A DNA stretch of 64,000 nucleotides from Bacteroidales bacterium. Lineage in GTDB: Bacteria; Bacteroidota; Bacteroidia; Bacteroidales; UBA932. Positions 1 through 7,680 of the stretch are shown here, piece after piece. Made by a program: the position numbers and the translations under genes. Location of the stretch: NCBI GenBank assembly GCA_017412645.1, contig JAFPWX010000001.1:34160-98159 (forward strand), in the 5' to 3' direction. Positions within the stretch are counted from its first letter, which is position 1, and each line of letters begins with the position of its first letter. The notes beneath the pieces are model-generated. The model was not told the origin of the DNA, searched no databases, and saw nothing but the letters and a program-made list of their open reading frames with translations.

Positions 1-1056
1 CAGATAAAAGACCTCAAGGCCCGGCTGGATACTCTGGAAAAGGTGCTTCGTATAGCGGAGCGTCGTGAACAGGTGGCGGACATGGCCGCGCAGAGCCAGG
101 CCCCCGGTTTCTGGGACGATCCCAAGGCGGCCGAGGCCTTCCTAAAGAAAGCCAGCGGTGTAAAGGCCTGGGTGGCAGATTATGAAGCTGCCTGCGGTGC
201 TGCGGCCGATGTGGACGTGCTGCAGGAACTCGAACCGGAAGGGGAAGACATCGACAAGGCGTTCGGCGATGCGCTCGCCAAGGTGGAAGACCTCGAATTC
301 CGCAACATGCTCGGGGCCGAAGGCGACAATCTGGGCGCTGTGCTCACCATCAACTCCGGCGCCGGCGGCACCGAGGCCAACGACTGGAGCGCCATGCTCA
401 TGCGCATGTATCTGCGCTGGGGCGAGCGCCGTGGCTACAAGACCACCGTCACGGAGTTAATCGAGGGCGACGAAGCCGGCATCAAGAGCTGCACCATCCA
501 GTACGAGGGCGACTATGCCTACGGCTGGCTCAAGGCCGAGAGCGGCGTGCACCGTCTGGTGCGCATCTCTCCGTTCAATGCCCAGGGCAAGCGTCAGACA
601 ACCTTCAGCAGCGTCTTCGTCTACCCGCTTGTAGACGACTCCATAAACATCGAAATCAATCCGTCCGACCTCGAGTGGGACACCTTCCGCAGCGGCGGCC
701 ACGGCGGCCAGAACGTGAACAAGGTGGAAACGGGGGTGCGTGTGCGGCATCTGCCCACCGGCATCATGGTGGAGAACACCGAGACCCGAAGCCAGCAGGA
801 CAACCGCCAAAGGGCCCTCCTCATCCTCAAGAGCCGCCTGTACGACATCGAACTCAAGAAACGCCAGGCCAAGCAGGCCGAGCTTGAGGGCCAGAAGAAA
901 AAGATAGAGTGGGGCAGCCAGATCCGCTCCTACGTGCTTCACCCCTACAAGATGGTGAAAGATGTCCGCACCGGCGTGGAAACCGCCGACACCCAGGGTG
1001 TGCTCGACGGCGACCTCGACGCCTTCATGAAGTCGTTCCTGATGACAAATAATTGA
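1..1056 (+). CDS. prfB: Peptide chain release factor 2 (5' end outside window)
   Basis: Class I release factor that recognises UAA and UGA and triggers peptidyl-tRNA hydrolysis on the ribosome. The reading frame is open from base 1, so the true start lies upstream; the GTG at 43 is internal. The RF2-specific anticodon tripeptide SPF is encoded at 568-576 and the catalytic GGQ at 703-711, in the context [16 protein letters not shown]. The part equivalent to the usual programmed +1 frameshift site reads straight through (ctt cgt ata) with no in-frame TGA, so no frameshift is visible here. The gene ends one base before the fumarase start, which suggests co-transcription. The RF2 identity is secure; only the N-terminus is missing. 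Confidence 0.96.
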   Translation, partial: QIKDLKARLDTLEKVLRIAERREQVADMAAQSQAPGFWDDPKAAEAFLKKASGVKAWVADYEAACGAAADVDVLQELEPEGEDIDKAFGDALAKVEDLEFRNMLGAEGDNLGAVLTINSGAGGTEANDWSAMLMRMYLRWGERRGYKTTVTELIEGDEAGIKSCTIQYEGDYAYGWLKAESGVHRLVRISPFNAQGKRQTTFSSVFVYPLVDDSINIEINPSDLEWDTFRSGGHGGQNVNKVETGVRVRHLPTGIMVENTETRSQQDNRQRALLILKSRLYDIELKKRQAKQAELEGQKKKIEWGSQIRSYVLHPYKMVKDVRTGVETADTQGVLDGDLDAFMKSFLMTNN

Positions 1057-1057
1057 T

Positions 1058-2683
1058 ATGGCAGAATTCAAATACGCCCCCATGTTCCAGCTTGGGGAAG
1101 ACACTACGGAATACTATAAGATTCCCGGTTCCGAGAAATTGGTGAGCACTTCGGAATTCGAAGGGCACAAGATCCTCAAGGTGGCCCCTGAAGCCCTTAC
1201 ACTTGTGGCAAGGCAGAGCTTCCACGATTGCCAGTTCATGCTGCGCCGGGCGCATAACGAGCAGGTGGCGGCTATCCTGAAGGATCCGGAAGCCTCTGAC
1301 AACGACCGCTACGTGGCCCTGCAGTTCCTCCGCAATGCCGAAACTGCCGCCAAGGGCGTGCTCCCGTTCTGTCAGGACACCGGTACCGCCATCATCCATG
1401 GCGAAAAGGGCCAGGCGGTGTGGACCGGTTTCGACGACGAGGAGGCCCTGTCCAAAGGCGTATTCGACACCTACACGCAGGAGAATCTCCGCTACAGCCA
1501 GAACGCTCCGCTGAACATGTACGACGAGGTGAACACCCGTTGCAATCTTCCAGCCCAGATCGACATTGAGGCCACGGAGGGAGGGGAGTACCGCTTCATC
1601 ATGGTGGCGAAGGGCGGCGGCAGTGCCAACAAGACCTACTTCTACCCCATGACCAAGGCCACCATCCAGAACGAAGGCACCCTGCTGCCCTTCCTGGTGG
1701 AGAAGATGAAGAGCCTCGGCACCGCGGCCTGCCCGCCCTACCACATCGCTTTCGTGATTGGCGGCACCAGCGCGGAGAAGAACCTGCTCACGGTTAAGCT
1801 GGCAAGCATCAAGTATTACGACGGTCTGCCCACTACGGGCGACGAAACCGGCCGTGCGTTCAGAGATATCGACCTCGAAGCCAAGCTCCTGAAAGAAGCT
1901 CAGAAGATAGGACTCGGCGCCCAGTTCGGCGGCAAGTACCTGGCCCACGACATCCGCGTGGTGCGTCTGCCGCGCCACGGCGCCAGCTGCCCCATAGGCA
2001 TGGGCGTGAGCTGCTCGGCCGACCGCAACGTGAAGAGCAAAATCAACGCGGACGGTGTTTGGATAGAAAAACTGGACACCAATCCTTCCGAACTCATACC
2101 CGAAGAGTACCGCCGCCCGGGTGAAGGCCCGAAGGGCATCGAGATAGACCTCGACCGCGGCATCGACGCGGTGCGGGGCGAGCTCACGAAGTATCCTGTA
2201 GGCACTCGCGTGAACCTCAAGGGCACTATCATCGTAGCCCGTGACATCGCCCATGCAAAGCTCAAGGCGCGCATCGATTCCGGCGAACCCATGCCGGCGT
2301 ATTTCAAGGATCACCCGGTGCTCTACGCCGGTCCGGCAAAGACTCCGGAGGGTTATCCCTGCGGCAGCATGGGCCCCACCACGGCAAACCGTATGGATCC
2401 CTATGTGGACGAGTTCCAAAGCCTGGGCGCTTCGCTGGTGATGATAGCCAAGGGCAACCGTGGACAGGTTGTGACCGACGCCTGCAAGGCTCACGGCGGC
2501 TTCTATCTGGGAACCATAGGCGGCGTGGCTGCAGTGCTCTCGCAGAGCAGCATACGCAGCATCGAGTGCGTGGAATTCCCCGAACTCGGCATGGAGGCCG
2601 TGTGGAAGATTACCGTCGAGGATTTCCCGGCTTTCATTCTTGTTGACGACAAGGGTAACGACTTCTTCAAACAGTTCAAATAA
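1058..2683 (+). CDS. fum: Fumarate hydratase, class I (iron-sulfur, FumA/FumB type)
   Basis: Interconverts fumarate and malate in the cytoplasm, using an oxygen-sensitive [4Fe-4S] cluster. The 541-residue length is normal for single-chain class I enzymes that fuse the alpha and beta parts. Likely cluster cysteines are C105 (LPFCQDTG), C225 (AACPPYH) and C319 (GVSCSADRN), spaced like those of E. coli FumA. The C-terminal beta part carries the conserved GPTTANRMD segment. An anaerobic Bacteroidales cell would use it in the reductive branch from oxaloacetate to succinate. It starts one base after prfB and ends two bases before the AsmA-like gene. A bacterial tartrate dehydratase is the main alternative within the family but is usually split into two subunits. 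Confidence 0.95.
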   Translation: MAEFKYAPMFQLGEDTTEYYKIPGSEKLVSTSEFEGHKILKVAPEALTLVARQSFHDCQFMLRRAHNEQVAAILKDPEASDNDRYVALQFLRNAETAAKGVLPFCQDTGTAIIHGEKGQAVWTGFDDEEALSKGVFDTYTQENLRYSQNAPLNMYDEVNTRCNLPAQIDIEATEGGEYRFIMVAKGGGSANKTYFYPMTKATIQNEGTLLPFLVEKMKSLGTAACPPYHIAFVIGGTSAEKNLLTVKLASIKYYDGLPTTGDETGRAFRDIDLEAKLLKEAQKIGLGAQFGGKYLAHDIRVVRLPRHGASCPIGMGVSCSADRNVKSKINADGVWIEKLDTNPSELIPEEYRRPGEGPKGIEIDLDRGIDAVRGELTKYPVGTRVNLKGTIIVARDIAHAKLKARIDSGEPMPAYFKDHPVLYAGPAKTPEGYPCGSMGPTTANRMDPYVDEFQSLGASLVMIAKGNRGQVVTDACKAHGGFYLGTIGGVAAVLSQSSIRSIECVEFPELGMEAVWKITVEDFPAFILVDDKGNDFFKQFK

Positions 2684-2685
2684 CG

Positions 2686-5600
2686 ATGTCAAAAGCTGCG
2701 AAAAGGCTCATCAGGGTGCTGGCCATAGTGGCCGGAGTGGTCCTGATTATAATGACCGCCCTGCAGATTGTGCTCAACTCCCGCAAAGTACGGCAGATAG
2801 TGGACGACGCGGCCGCCGAGGCTATCGACGGCACTCTGGCCTATTCGCGCCTGCACTTCGACGTCTTCAGGAGTTTCCCGCGCCTGCGGGTAACGCTTGA
2901 CAGCCTTTCGCTTACCTATCCCCACGATCGTTTCGCCGCCTACGACGGTCTTGGCCCGGAGAGCCCGCTTCTCGCTGCTGGCCGCGGCGCCGATGCGGAT
3001 ACGCTCGCAGCCTTCGACCGCTTCACGGCGGCCGTGAACATCTGGCGCATTTTCCGCTGGCAGCTCCGTCTTTCCGATGCGTCTCTGCACGGCCTTCGCG
3101 TGGCCGCGCATGCTTATCCGGATTCGTCGGCCAACTGGAACGTCTTCAAGCCTTCCGACAAGGAAAAGGATACCACTTCGAAATCTTTCCCGCTGCCCCC
3201 TATCAGCATCGGCCCCGTTCGCATGGGCGGCCCGGTGGTAGTGTACACTTCGCTTCCGGATACCCTCTACGCCCATGCTGGCATGAAGGCCATGGCGCTG
3301 CAGGGAAAGCTTCGTCTGCCCGGAACCAGGCGCGGTCTGGAATTCAGCAAGTTGCGCTTCGACATCGACTCCCTCGGCGTCTCCGGCCGTCTCCCCGCCG
3401 ATACGGTGGGCGTGCTGCTGGAGCATCTCCACGTGAAGTCTCCCAAGAAGAACACAGTGGACCTGAACGCCGCCGTGAAGACGCTGATGGTGAGCGGTAA
3501 GCTCGGCTATCTGCATGTACCTTTCGGGCTCGACACTCGCGTGTCCTACGACCAGAAGCCGGAGGAGACAGTGGTCGACGTACCGCATCTGGACCTCGAC
3601 CTTGCCTATATCCCCGTTCATGCGGAGGGTCTGCTCCGTATGCTGCCGGACAGCAATTATGTGCGCGCGGCCCTGAATATCAAGGACTGCGACCTGGGGA
3701 AGGTGCTGCGGGCCTACGCCGACGGTATCGTCCCAGCCGCTTCCGACCTTACTACCGACGCCCGGCTCTCCCTTGCCGCCAATGCAGACGGCTGGCTCTC
3801 GGAGACTTCCGTGCCCGCGGTGGACTTTTCGCTTAAACTGCCCCGCAGCGGGCTGCAGTACCGGCCGATGGATCTGCGTGCCAGGCTGGCGCTCGACGTA
3901 GACGGTTCCATGACTCCCTCTAAGATGCTTTCGGCAGCGGTGAACCGTTTCGAAGCGTCTACCGACGGACTCGACCTTTCGCTCTCGGGCCGCGGCAGCG
4001 ACCTGCTCGGTGCGGATCCCGGAGTGGCGGCCCATCTGGCGGGAAACGCCGACCTCACGTCGCTCAGCCGCTTCCTTTCGGACAGCCTCGCGCTCGGAGG
4101 CCTTCTGGATGTTCTGGTCGATGCCGACGTGCATCTCTCCGAAATCAAGGCCATGCAGTTCCGAAGCGGCAAGCTGTCCGGAAAAATCACTTCCCCGAAG
4201 CTCACTGCCTCCATGCCTTACGATACTCTGTCGGCCAGGCTGGAGCAGACTAAGGTGCTGCTCTCCTCGGCCAGAGGCGGCCTGCAGGCGAACATCTTAT
4301 TTGATACCGTCGCCTTCCGGAAGGGCGACGCGATGAGGGCCCGCATTGCCGGAATGACGAACAGGGCTGAAATCTCGCAGGTGAGCTCCCACGGGCGCAG
4401 GGTGCCGCGAGTGTCGTTCAAATCAGACAACGCGAGGGTGTATTTCCGCACCGGGGACAACCGTATGGGTGTGCGGGAACTTCAGATTTCCGCCGCTCTC
4501 CAGCAGAGGGTCAAAGGCTCCGGAGCCCGCCGCAAGCATTTCCTGGATTCTCTCCAGCGTATCTATCCGGGCATCCCGCGCGATTCGCTATTCAGGCACG
4601 ATCGCCGTATGAATCCGAGGCCTCTGCCGTCTTACCTTTCCGACCGCGACTTCGCGAAGAAGGATATCCGGGTGGATCTGGGACCGGAGGTGGTGGATTT
4701 CCTGCGCGAATGGGCGCCTTCGGCCGGCATCACTGCGTCGCGCGCATTCATCGCAACGCCACGTCTTCCGCTGCGCAATACAGCCAGCGAAGTGGACATC
4801 AAGTACGATGACGACGCCTTCAATATCAATTCCCTGAAAGTCAAATCCGGACGTTCCGACCTCGCGGTAAGCGGAAGCCTGAAGGGAATACGCCGTACCC
4901 TTCTGGGACGCGGCTTCCTCAAAGGAGACTTTGATATCAAGTCCACACGTCTGAATCTCAATGAGATGCTCACTGCCATGCAGGTGGGCAAGGACAGTAC
5001 TCTGGTGGATGACGGCGATGAGGAAGGGTCCAGCTTTGTGATCGACAGTCTGGCGGTTGCCGACGTGAAACCGGAGATGTCGGTTTTCGTGATTCCCGCC
5101 AATATCGACGCCACCGTGCGTCTGCATGCCAAGAGGGTGAACTACAGCGACCTCTGGATCCTGCCCCTGGACGCCACTTTGAATGTGGGCAAACGCTGCG
5201 CTCAGCTCCTTGGAACCAAGCTCCAGACCAATCTGGGAGTGGTGAAGCTGGACGCTTTCTATGCCACCCGAACCAAGGAAGACATACAGCTGGGAGCGGA
5301 TCTGCAGCTCATAGACATGTCGGCGGAGGGCATCATCCATATGCTGCCCATGGTGGACGATCTCATGCCCGCCCTCAAGAGTTTCCAGGGAAAGCTGGGC
5401 TGCCGGGTTTCGGTGACTGGCCAGCTGGACACCATGATGAACGTCATCATGCCTTCTTTGGACGGACTTATCCGCATCACCGGCAACGATTTGGAAATCA
5501 CGGATGTGGGCGAGCTGCGCAAGGTTACCCGCTTCCTTTTCAAAGACCCGAACATAGGCCACATCGACGATCTTGCGGTGGATGCCATCGTGGAGAACAA

Positions 5601-6144
5601 TCAGTTGGAAATCTATCCTTTCCTTCTGGGAGTGGACCGCTATCAGCTGGCTCTCATGGGAGTTCAGGGGCTTGACGGCAAAATGCGCTACAACGCTTCG
5701 ATCATCAAGGCGCCGCTGCTGCCGATCAAGTTCGGCGTGAACGTATTCGGAAAGACCGACGACATGCATTTCTCGATAGGGCGCTCCAAGTACCGCAACG
5801 GGAAGGTGCCGGTCTTCACCGAGGAACTGGACGATATCCAGATCAATATCGGTGATGCCATACGCCGTATCTTCGAAACAGGTGTGGACAAGGCGGTTAA
5901 GGCTACGGGAGACGGCTATGCGGCTCTGGAGAAGCGCAAGAAAGAGCTTGGGTATAACAACCGGCTCCCGGACGGCTTCCTTTCCAATTTCGAGTACCAG
6001 CAGCTGGAGGCCGTGTCATATGAGGAAGACATGAAGGGTTATAACGCCGCGGTGGATGCCGAGGTGGACGCCGCCCTGGATGCCGCCTTGAACGAGTCGC
6101 TTGCCGCAAGCTCCGGAAAGAGCGGGCGCAAATCGAAAAAATAG
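2686..6144 (+). CDS. AsmA-like family envelope protein
   Basis: A 1152-residue protein with one N-terminal membrane helix (about residues 9-29) followed by a very long periplasmic region. It opens like AsmA/TamB-type proteins: helix, then a short 'NSRKVRQIVDDAAAEAIDGTLAYSRL' type segment (not quoted in full here), then repeating beta-rich stretches. The C-terminal third (about 880-1090) has the AsmA_2-type pattern with 'MPALKSFQGKLGCRVSVTGQLD'-like wording. AsmA-like proteins are thought to bridge inner and outer membranes in phospholipid transport. It ends with a basic SGKSGRKSKK tail. It follows fumarase by two bases. The family call is good; the precise cargo and role are unknown. Confidence 0.75.
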   Translation: MSKAAKRLIRVLAIVAGVVLIIMTALQIVLNSRKVRQIVDDAAAEAIDGTLAYSRLHFDVFRSFPRLRVTLDSLSLTYPHDRFAAYDGLGPESPLLAAGRGADADTLAAFDRFTAAVNIWRIFRWQLRLSDASLHGLRVAAHAYPDSSANWNVFKPSDKEKDTTSKSFPLPPISIGPVRMGGPVVVYTSLPDTLYAHAGMKAMALQGKLRLPGTRRGLEFSKLRFDIDSLGVSGRLPADTVGVLLEHLHVKSPKKNTVDLNAAVKTLMVSGKLGYLHVPFGLDTRVSYDQKPEETVVDVPHLDLDLAYIPVHAEGLLRMLPDSNYVRAALNIKDCDLGKVLRAYADGIVPAASDLTTDARLSLAANADGWLSETSVPAVDFSLKLPRSGLQYRPMDLRARLALDVDGSMTPSKMLSAAVNRFEASTDGLDLSLSGRGSDLLGADPGVAAHLAGNADLTSLSRFLSDSLALGGLLDVLVDADVHLSEIKAMQFRSGKLSGKITSPKLTASMPYDTLSARLEQTKVLLSSARGGLQANILFDTVAFRKGDAMRARIAGMTNRAEISQVSSHGRRVPRVSFKSDNARVYFRTGDNRMGVRELQISAALQQRVKGSGARRKHFLDSLQRIYPGIPRDSLFRHDRRMNPRPLPSYLSDRDFAKKDIRVDLGPEVVDFLREWAPSAGITASRAFIATPRLPLRNTASEVDIKYDDDAFNINSLKVKSGRSDLAVSGSLKGIRRTLLGRGFLKGDFDIKSTRLNLNEMLTAMQVGKDSTLVDDGDEEGSSFVIDSLAVADVKPEMSVFVIPANIDATVRLHAKRVNYSDLWILPLDATLNVGKRCAQLLGTKLQTNLGVVKLDAFYATRTKEDIQLGADLQLIDMSAEGIIHMLPMVDDLMPALKSFQGKLGCRVSVTGQLDTMMNVIMPSLDGLIRITGNDLEITDVGELRKVTRFLFKDPNIGHIDDLAVDAIVENNQLEIYPFLLGVDRYQLALMGVQGLDGKMRYNASIIKAPLLPIKFGVNVFGKTDDMHFSIGRSKYRNGKVPVFTEELDDIQINIGDAIRRIFETGVDKAVKATGDGYAALEKRKKELGYNNRLPDGFLSNFEYQQLEAVSYEEDMKGYNAAVDAEVDAALDAALNESLAASSGKSGRKSKK

Positions 6145-6146
6145 AG

Positions 6147-6154
6147 TATCTTTG
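6147..6154 (+). promoter_or_regulatory. -7 box (TATCTTTG) of the tRNA-Leu promoter
   Basis: A perfect match to the Bacteroidales -7 consensus TAnnTTTG, just after the AsmA-like stop codon and about 40 bases before the tRNA. I see no convincing TTTG at the -33 distance. Confidence 0.6.
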
Positions 6155-6195
6155 CAGTCCTTCTGCGGGTTACGCCCGGCTTCGGGCCTCCCATC

Positions 6196-6276
6196 GCGGG
6201 TGTGTTGGAATGGTAGACAAGCCAGACTTAGGATCTGGTGCTGCAAGGCGTGAGGGTTCGAGTCCCTCCACCCGCA
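6196..6276 (+). tRNA. tRNA-Leu, anticodon UAG
   Basis: An 81-nt class II tRNA. The acceptor stem pairs GCGGGTG (6196-6202) with CACCCGC (6269-6275), discriminator A at 6276; the 3' CCA is not encoded. The anticodon stem CCAGA/TCTGG closes a loop CTTAGGA with anticodon TAG at 6229-6231, reading CUA and other CUN leucine codons. The T arm is GAGGG-TTCGAGT-CCCTC and there is a long variable arm, as expected for leucine. Confidence 0.97.
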
Positions 6277-6292
6277 CAGAATAATTGAAACT

Positions 6293-6948
6293 CTAGATAT
6301 CCGCTTCGAAGCAGATTTTCTGGCCCTTCACAAGATGGTCGCATTCGATACTGAGAACGCTGGAGACAGAGAGCTTCGGAACGGTGATTTGCAGCCATTT
6401 GCTCTCGCCAGGCATGAGGCCGGCAAGGCTCCAGTCGGAACGCACTCCGTCCACGGCCACCCAGGCGTCGCGGTAGATGGGGGCCACGCCGACATTGGAA
6501 ATCTTCACTGCCGCAGTGTCGTCGCAGATCTGGAAGTCGTCGATACGGAACTTGTATCCCATTGATAGTGAGGCCTGGCGGATGCGGCTCCAGCTCTGGT
6601 ATTCCGGTTGGTCGGCACCGATGATGTAGGTCATGTGGAACTTTGCCACCTCGTCCAGAAGTCTTTCCATCGGAGTCCAGTCATAGACGTCTTTTTTTTG
6701 CAGACTTCGTTGTATAGCATGTATGCGAATTCCAGCTGCACGTTGTCGGTATCGTATTTTGAATCCCGCCATGTGACGATGCCGGTCATGGGTTGCACCT
6801 TGCTCACGCTGCTCTTCAGGGGTACTCTGGTGAAACCGCTGAGGTCCGGAGCAGCTTCTTCCTGCTGGTCGGATTTGTCATCTGGAGCTGGCTTGACTGA
6901 GCATGCGCAGGCCAGGATAAGCATCATGAAAAACCAGATTTTTTTCAT
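6293..6948 (-). pseudogene. Decayed DUF4874/DUF4832-type lipoprotein (frameshift plus internal deletion)
   Basis: The frame starts at ATG 6948-6946 with a lipoprotein signal (MKKIWFFMMLILACAC). It continues with text typical of the start of DUF4874 proteins: GIVTWRDS, then LEFAYMLYNEVCKKK. At an A8 run (T8 on the + strand, 6692-6699) the frame shifts and resumes as KDVYDWTPMERLLDEVAKF. It then jumps to a C-terminal DUF4832-like segment (MGYKFRIDDFQI ... NVGVAPIYRDAW) and stops at 6293. Intact relatives are, from memory, well over 400 residues, so the catalytic middle appears deleted and only about 218 codons remain. The family recognition is from memory and should be checked. The A8 shift alone could be a sequencing error, but the missing middle could not. 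Confidence 0.6.
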
Positions 6949-6952
6949 ATTC

Positions 6953-6981
6953 CAAAGGTAATGATATATTTGGTATCTTTG
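6953..6981. promoter_or_regulatory. Divergent promoter pair with two -7 boxes
   Basis: Two opposed TAnnTTTG boxes lie 13 bases apart: TACCTTTG on the minus strand (6960-6953) and TATCTTTG on the plus strand (6974-6981). The minus box ends 4 bases before the ATG of the decayed lipoprotein at 6948. The plus box ends 9 bases before the ATG at 6991. Both transcripts would therefore have almost no leader, and the -33 region of each overlaps the other gene's promoter. Confidence 0.6.
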
Positions 6982-6990
6982 CAAGTGGTT

Positions 6991-7635
6991 ATGAAACAAC
7001 TCGAAACGTTTTTCGCAGTTCTGCTGCTTCTCTTTGCAGGCTGCACGCCCAAGGTTCAGACCGGTGACCTTCTTTTCATAGGTATCCCGGCCGACTATTC
7101 CATTGCCGAAGACGACATGGCTGGAGCCATCTCCGCGTCTACCGGAACAGGCGATTTGAACATCATCCATGTGGCCATACTGGAGGTTGATGAAGGGGAA
7201 ACCTATATCATCGACGCCACCCTCGCCCACGGAGTGGACCGTCATCCTATGGACACGATGAAGGCGGATTTCACCCTGAAGGATGGGTCGCTGCCGGAAT
7301 TCATCGTGATGCGAATGAAGGACAACGCCCGCGCGGAAGAGTGGATTGCGAAGGCCAAGACCTTCTGCGGCCAGCCGTACGACGTGGCCTTCCTTCCCGA
7401 TAACGGAGCGCTCTACTGTTCCGAGCTGGTGCGGGAGAGCTATCTGGGCCCGGAAGGGGAGTATCTATTCGATGATGCGCCCATGAATTTCCTGAACGCG
7501 GAGGGCGAGATGCCGATGTACTGGACACAGCTTTTCGCCATCCTTGGAATGGACGTCCCGCAGGGCGAACCCGGCACGAATCCGGCCGCCATGTCGGAAT
7601 CGAAACTCCTCAAAAGGATTAATTGCAAGTTTTAA
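6991..7635 (+). CDS. YiiX/YebB-like NlpC/P60-superfamily lipoprotein
   Basis: A 214-residue predicted lipoprotein (signal MKQLETFFAVLLLLFAGC, lipid-bearing Cys18). The fold is the permuted papain-like type seen in YiiX/YebB proteins: GDLLF near residue 25, the catalytic His in NIIHVAI (H60) first, and the catalytic Cys later in ALYCSELV (C143). Members of this group are thought to cleave amide or thioester bonds in cell wall or lipid substrates; the substrate is unknown. I chose the ATG at 6991 because it begins the signal peptide directly; the upstream in-frame ATG at 6961 lies across the -7 box. Confidence 0.75.
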   Translation: MKQLETFFAVLLLLFAGCTPKVQTGDLLFIGIPADYSIAEDDMAGAISASTGTGDLNIIHVAILEVDEGETYIIDATLAHGVDRHPMDTMKADFTLKDGSLPEFIVMRMKDNARAEEWIAKAKTFCGQPYDVAFLPDNGALYCSELVRESYLGPEGEYLFDDAPMNFLNAEGEMPMYWTQLFAILGMDVPQGEPGTNPAAMSESKLLKRINCKF

Positions 7636-7680
7636 CACTTTTGGTGTAACATTTGCAAGGCGAGTCGGTCCTATTAGTGT

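Noticed and set aside
1-60. Programmed +1 frameshift in prfB
   Set aside because: The region aligned to the usual CTT-TGA site reads ctt cgt ata with no stop, and the frame is open to base 1. The extreme 5' end is outside the window, so only the visible part is excluded.
6692-6699. Programmed slippage at the T8/A8 run
   Set aside because: Considered, but the same gene also lacks its middle, so decay or a sequencing error explains it better.
7636-7680. Promoter TTG-N21-TAACATTTG before the outer-membrane receptor
   Set aside because: The -7 match needs an extra base (TA-n3-TTTG), so it is too weak to annotate.
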